A stretch of 6,582 nt of DNA. It comes from Candidatus Acetothermia bacterium (GTDB taxonomy: Bacteria; Bipolaricaulota; Bipolaricaulia; Bipolaricaulales; Bipolaricaulaceae). Where the stretch lies: assembly GCA_003552425.1 (NCBI GenBank), contig PUMC01000111.1, positions 1-6,582 of the forward strand, written 5' to 3'. Numbering within the stretch: position 1 is the first letter of the stretch; every line of letters begins with the position of its first letter. Below, one piece after another: positions 5,299-6,582 of this stretch. The position numbers and the translations under genes were made by a program. The notes beneath the pieces are model-generated. The model ran no database searches. It saw only the letters and a list, made by a program, of their open reading frames with translations, and was not told the DNA's origin.

Positions 5299-6582
5299 GG
5301 TGGGCGATGTTCGCTCTGGCCTTCACGGTGATTCTGGCGGGGTTCGCCGCGCTTGGTGGCGTTCTCGAAGCGCAGTTGGAGCCGGTGGCGGCCGAGGAGC
5401 TGGGCGGCTGGGCGCAGGTGTCGGTACCGTTCCGGTTGCACCCCATCACGCCGCGAGGTGCGCGCTACCATGGTCCCCCATTGGCCAGCGAACTGTGGGG
5501 GACGGTGCCCCTGGGCGAGCGCTCCTACGTGCTTCTCCTTGGTGTTCACTACGACGGCACCGTGGACCTGTGGGTCGACGAGGCGGGGCTGATGGAAGAG
5601 GGTGAAGCGCTCGCCAAGGAGCACGGCGACGACCATGTCCGGTGGGACATCGAGCTGTCCGCGCTTCCCCCTGACGGGGAGCCGTTCGCCTATCCGATGA
5701 GGGTTGTGTGGCCCGAGGGCCGGGGGTACGTGTTTCTGCAAGGCGGGGCGCCGCGCCGCGGGGTGCTGGAGCTGGATGGGCAGGAGTACACGCTTGTGCT
5801 GCTCGATGCGGCGCTCGACGGTGTGTTCGGCAGCGACGAGGACATCTACGGCGTCGACTGGACACAAGACGGAACGCTGCACGCAGCCCGCGGAGAACAC
5901 GAGCGCTTCGCCATGGACGAAGTGCTCACCCTGGGGGAGCAGAGCTTCATCGTGGAGGAAGTTGCGCCTGACGGCAGCTGGATGCGGTGGACCTCGGTTT
6001 CCTATCAACCGCCCAAGGTGCCGCTTGTGGAGGGCTTTCCTGCACCGGACTTCTCCTTCCGCTGTTTCCAGGATGATGCGGAGCGATCGCTGGCCGACTA
6101 CCGAGGTAAGGCAGTGCTGCTTGACTTCTGGGCCACATGGTGCCCTCCGTGCATGGAACTGCGGCCGAAGATGGTGGAACTCTACGATACCTTTTCCGAT
6201 GCGGGTCTCCAGATCATCGGCATCAGCCTGGACACGGATGAGGATGCGCTTCGCCGGGCGCTTGGAAACTACGGGATCGTCTGGCCGCAGGTCTACGACG
6301 GTGGGGGCTGGGACGCAGCTGTGGCTGAACTGTACCGTGTGTACGCCGCGCCCCATGCGGTGCTCGTCGATGCCGAAGGGACGATCCGCGCGGTGAACCC
6401 CGACACACATGCGCTGCCGGGGTTGATCGAGGATCTGATCGGGCCGGTGGACCCCGACACACCGCACGACGATGCGCGGGAGCTGTTGCCTCCCGAGGAC
6501 GACCCGGAGCCCCCCCCGGTTGAGGAGCCGCCCCAACCGGAACCGGAACCATTGCCGGATGCCGCGCCCCCGGGCCTGGGCC
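5295..6582 (+). CDS. TlpA/ResA-like thioredoxin-domain protein with novel N-terminal domain and Pro/Glu-rich tail, 3' end outside window
   Basis: The frame is open for 429 codons to the window edge with no stop. Residues 1-26 (MRWAMFALAFTVILAGFAALG onward) form a hydrophobic segment that is a signal peptide or membrane anchor; cleavage after Ala26 is possible, and no lipobox cysteine is seen. Residues about 27-240 are a probably beta-rich region I do not recognise as a named domain. It includes the Asp-rich stretch from Asp171 (DAALDGVFGSDEDIYGVD). Residues about 245-380 are a TlpA/ResA-type thioredoxin fold: PAPDFSF, then FWATWCPPC with catalytic Cys283 and Cys286, IIGISLDTDED, and AAP with the likely cis-Pro353 before HAVLVD. 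Such proteins reduce disulfides outside the cytoplasm, for example in cytochrome c maturation. From about 376 the tail becomes acidic and proline-rich (PPVEEPPQPEPEPLP). It follows gltX with an ATGA overlap and its own GGAGG; no functional link to gltX is evident. Confidence 0.85.
   Translation, partial: MRWAMFALAFTVILAGFAALGGVLEAQLEPVAAEELGGWAQVSVPFRLHPITPRGARYHGPPLASELWGTVPLGERSYVLLLGVHYDGTVDLWVDEAGLMEEGEALAKEHGDDHVRWDIELSALPPDGEPFAYPMRVVWPEGRGYVFLQGGAPRRGVLELDGQEYTLVLLDAALDGVFGSDEDIYGVDWTQDGTLHAARGEHERFAMDEVLTLGEQSFIVEEVAPDGSWMRWTSVSYQPPKVPLVEGFPAPDFSFRCFQDDAERSLADYRGKAVLLDFWATWCPPCMELRPKMVELYDTFSDAGLQIIGISLDTDEDALRRALGNYGIVWPQVYDGGGWDAAVAELYRVYAAPHAVLVDAEGTIRAVNPDTHALPGLIEDLIGPVDPDTPHDDARELLPPEDDPEPPPVEEPPQPEPEPLPDAAPPGLG

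Noticed and set aside
6394..6464. Short repeated CCCCGACACAC near 6398 and 6452 considered as a direct repeat or mobile element edge
   Set aside because: Both copies are in the same reading frame and encode similar NPDT/DPDT residues of the thioredoxin protein. The length is within chance for biased coding sequence.
4971..6536. Long open frame of 521 codons on the minus strand opposite gltX and the thioredoxin gene
   Set aside because: It is antisense to two well-supported genes. Its translation is rich in Arg, His and Pro with no recognisable motif, as expected for the complement of GC-rich coding sequence.

Overview
The window is a GC-rich, densely packed bacterial chromosomal segment holding two divergent gene clusters that start from a short shared intergenic region (about 3797-3981). 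No tRNA, rRNA, CRISPR array, insertion sequence or terminator was found. All genes look intact except the two cut by the window edges. Nothing in the sequence fixes the taxon. The GC-rich coding bias, GTG and TTG starts, citrate lyase genes and an apparently leaderless gltX suggest a bacterium distant from the classic enterobacterial models, possibly an anaerobic candidate-phylum lineage, but that is a guess.

Leftward cluster (minus strand, read from 3796 down to 1): a saccharopine dehydrogenase-like oxidoreductase (GTG start at 3796), ornithine carbamoyltransferase (GTG start at 2511), a fused citrate lyase acyl-carrier/beta-subunit protein CitD-CitE (TTG start at 1586), and the first 134 codons of citrate lyase alpha subunit CitF (ATG start at 403). 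Each gene has a good Shine-Dalgarno sequence. Gaps are 49 nt, 13 nt and an 11-nt overlap, so the four genes look like one operon. CitD, CitE and CitF together split citrate into acetate and oxaloacetate. OTC makes citrulline from ornithine and carbamoyl phosphate. The oxidoreductase probably acts on an amino-acid substrate. The metabolic link between the amino-acid genes and citrate lyase is not obvious.

Rightward cluster (plus strand, 3982 to the end): gltX, encoding a short glutamyl-tRNA synthetase, overlaps by ATGA an exported or membrane-anchored TlpA/ResA-type thioredoxin-domain protein. The latter has an unfamiliar N-terminal domain and a proline/glutamate-rich tail that runs off the window.

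The intergenic region holds a plausible promoter for each direction with the -35 boxes nearly abutting. It also holds two perfect 7-bp hairpins in the predicted leader of the leftward operon. The points most worth a second look are the CitD-CitE fusion with a shifted candidate prosthetic-group serine, the roughly 45-residue gap in the acceptor-binding insert of GluRS, the leaderless gltX start, and the architecture of the thioredoxin protein.
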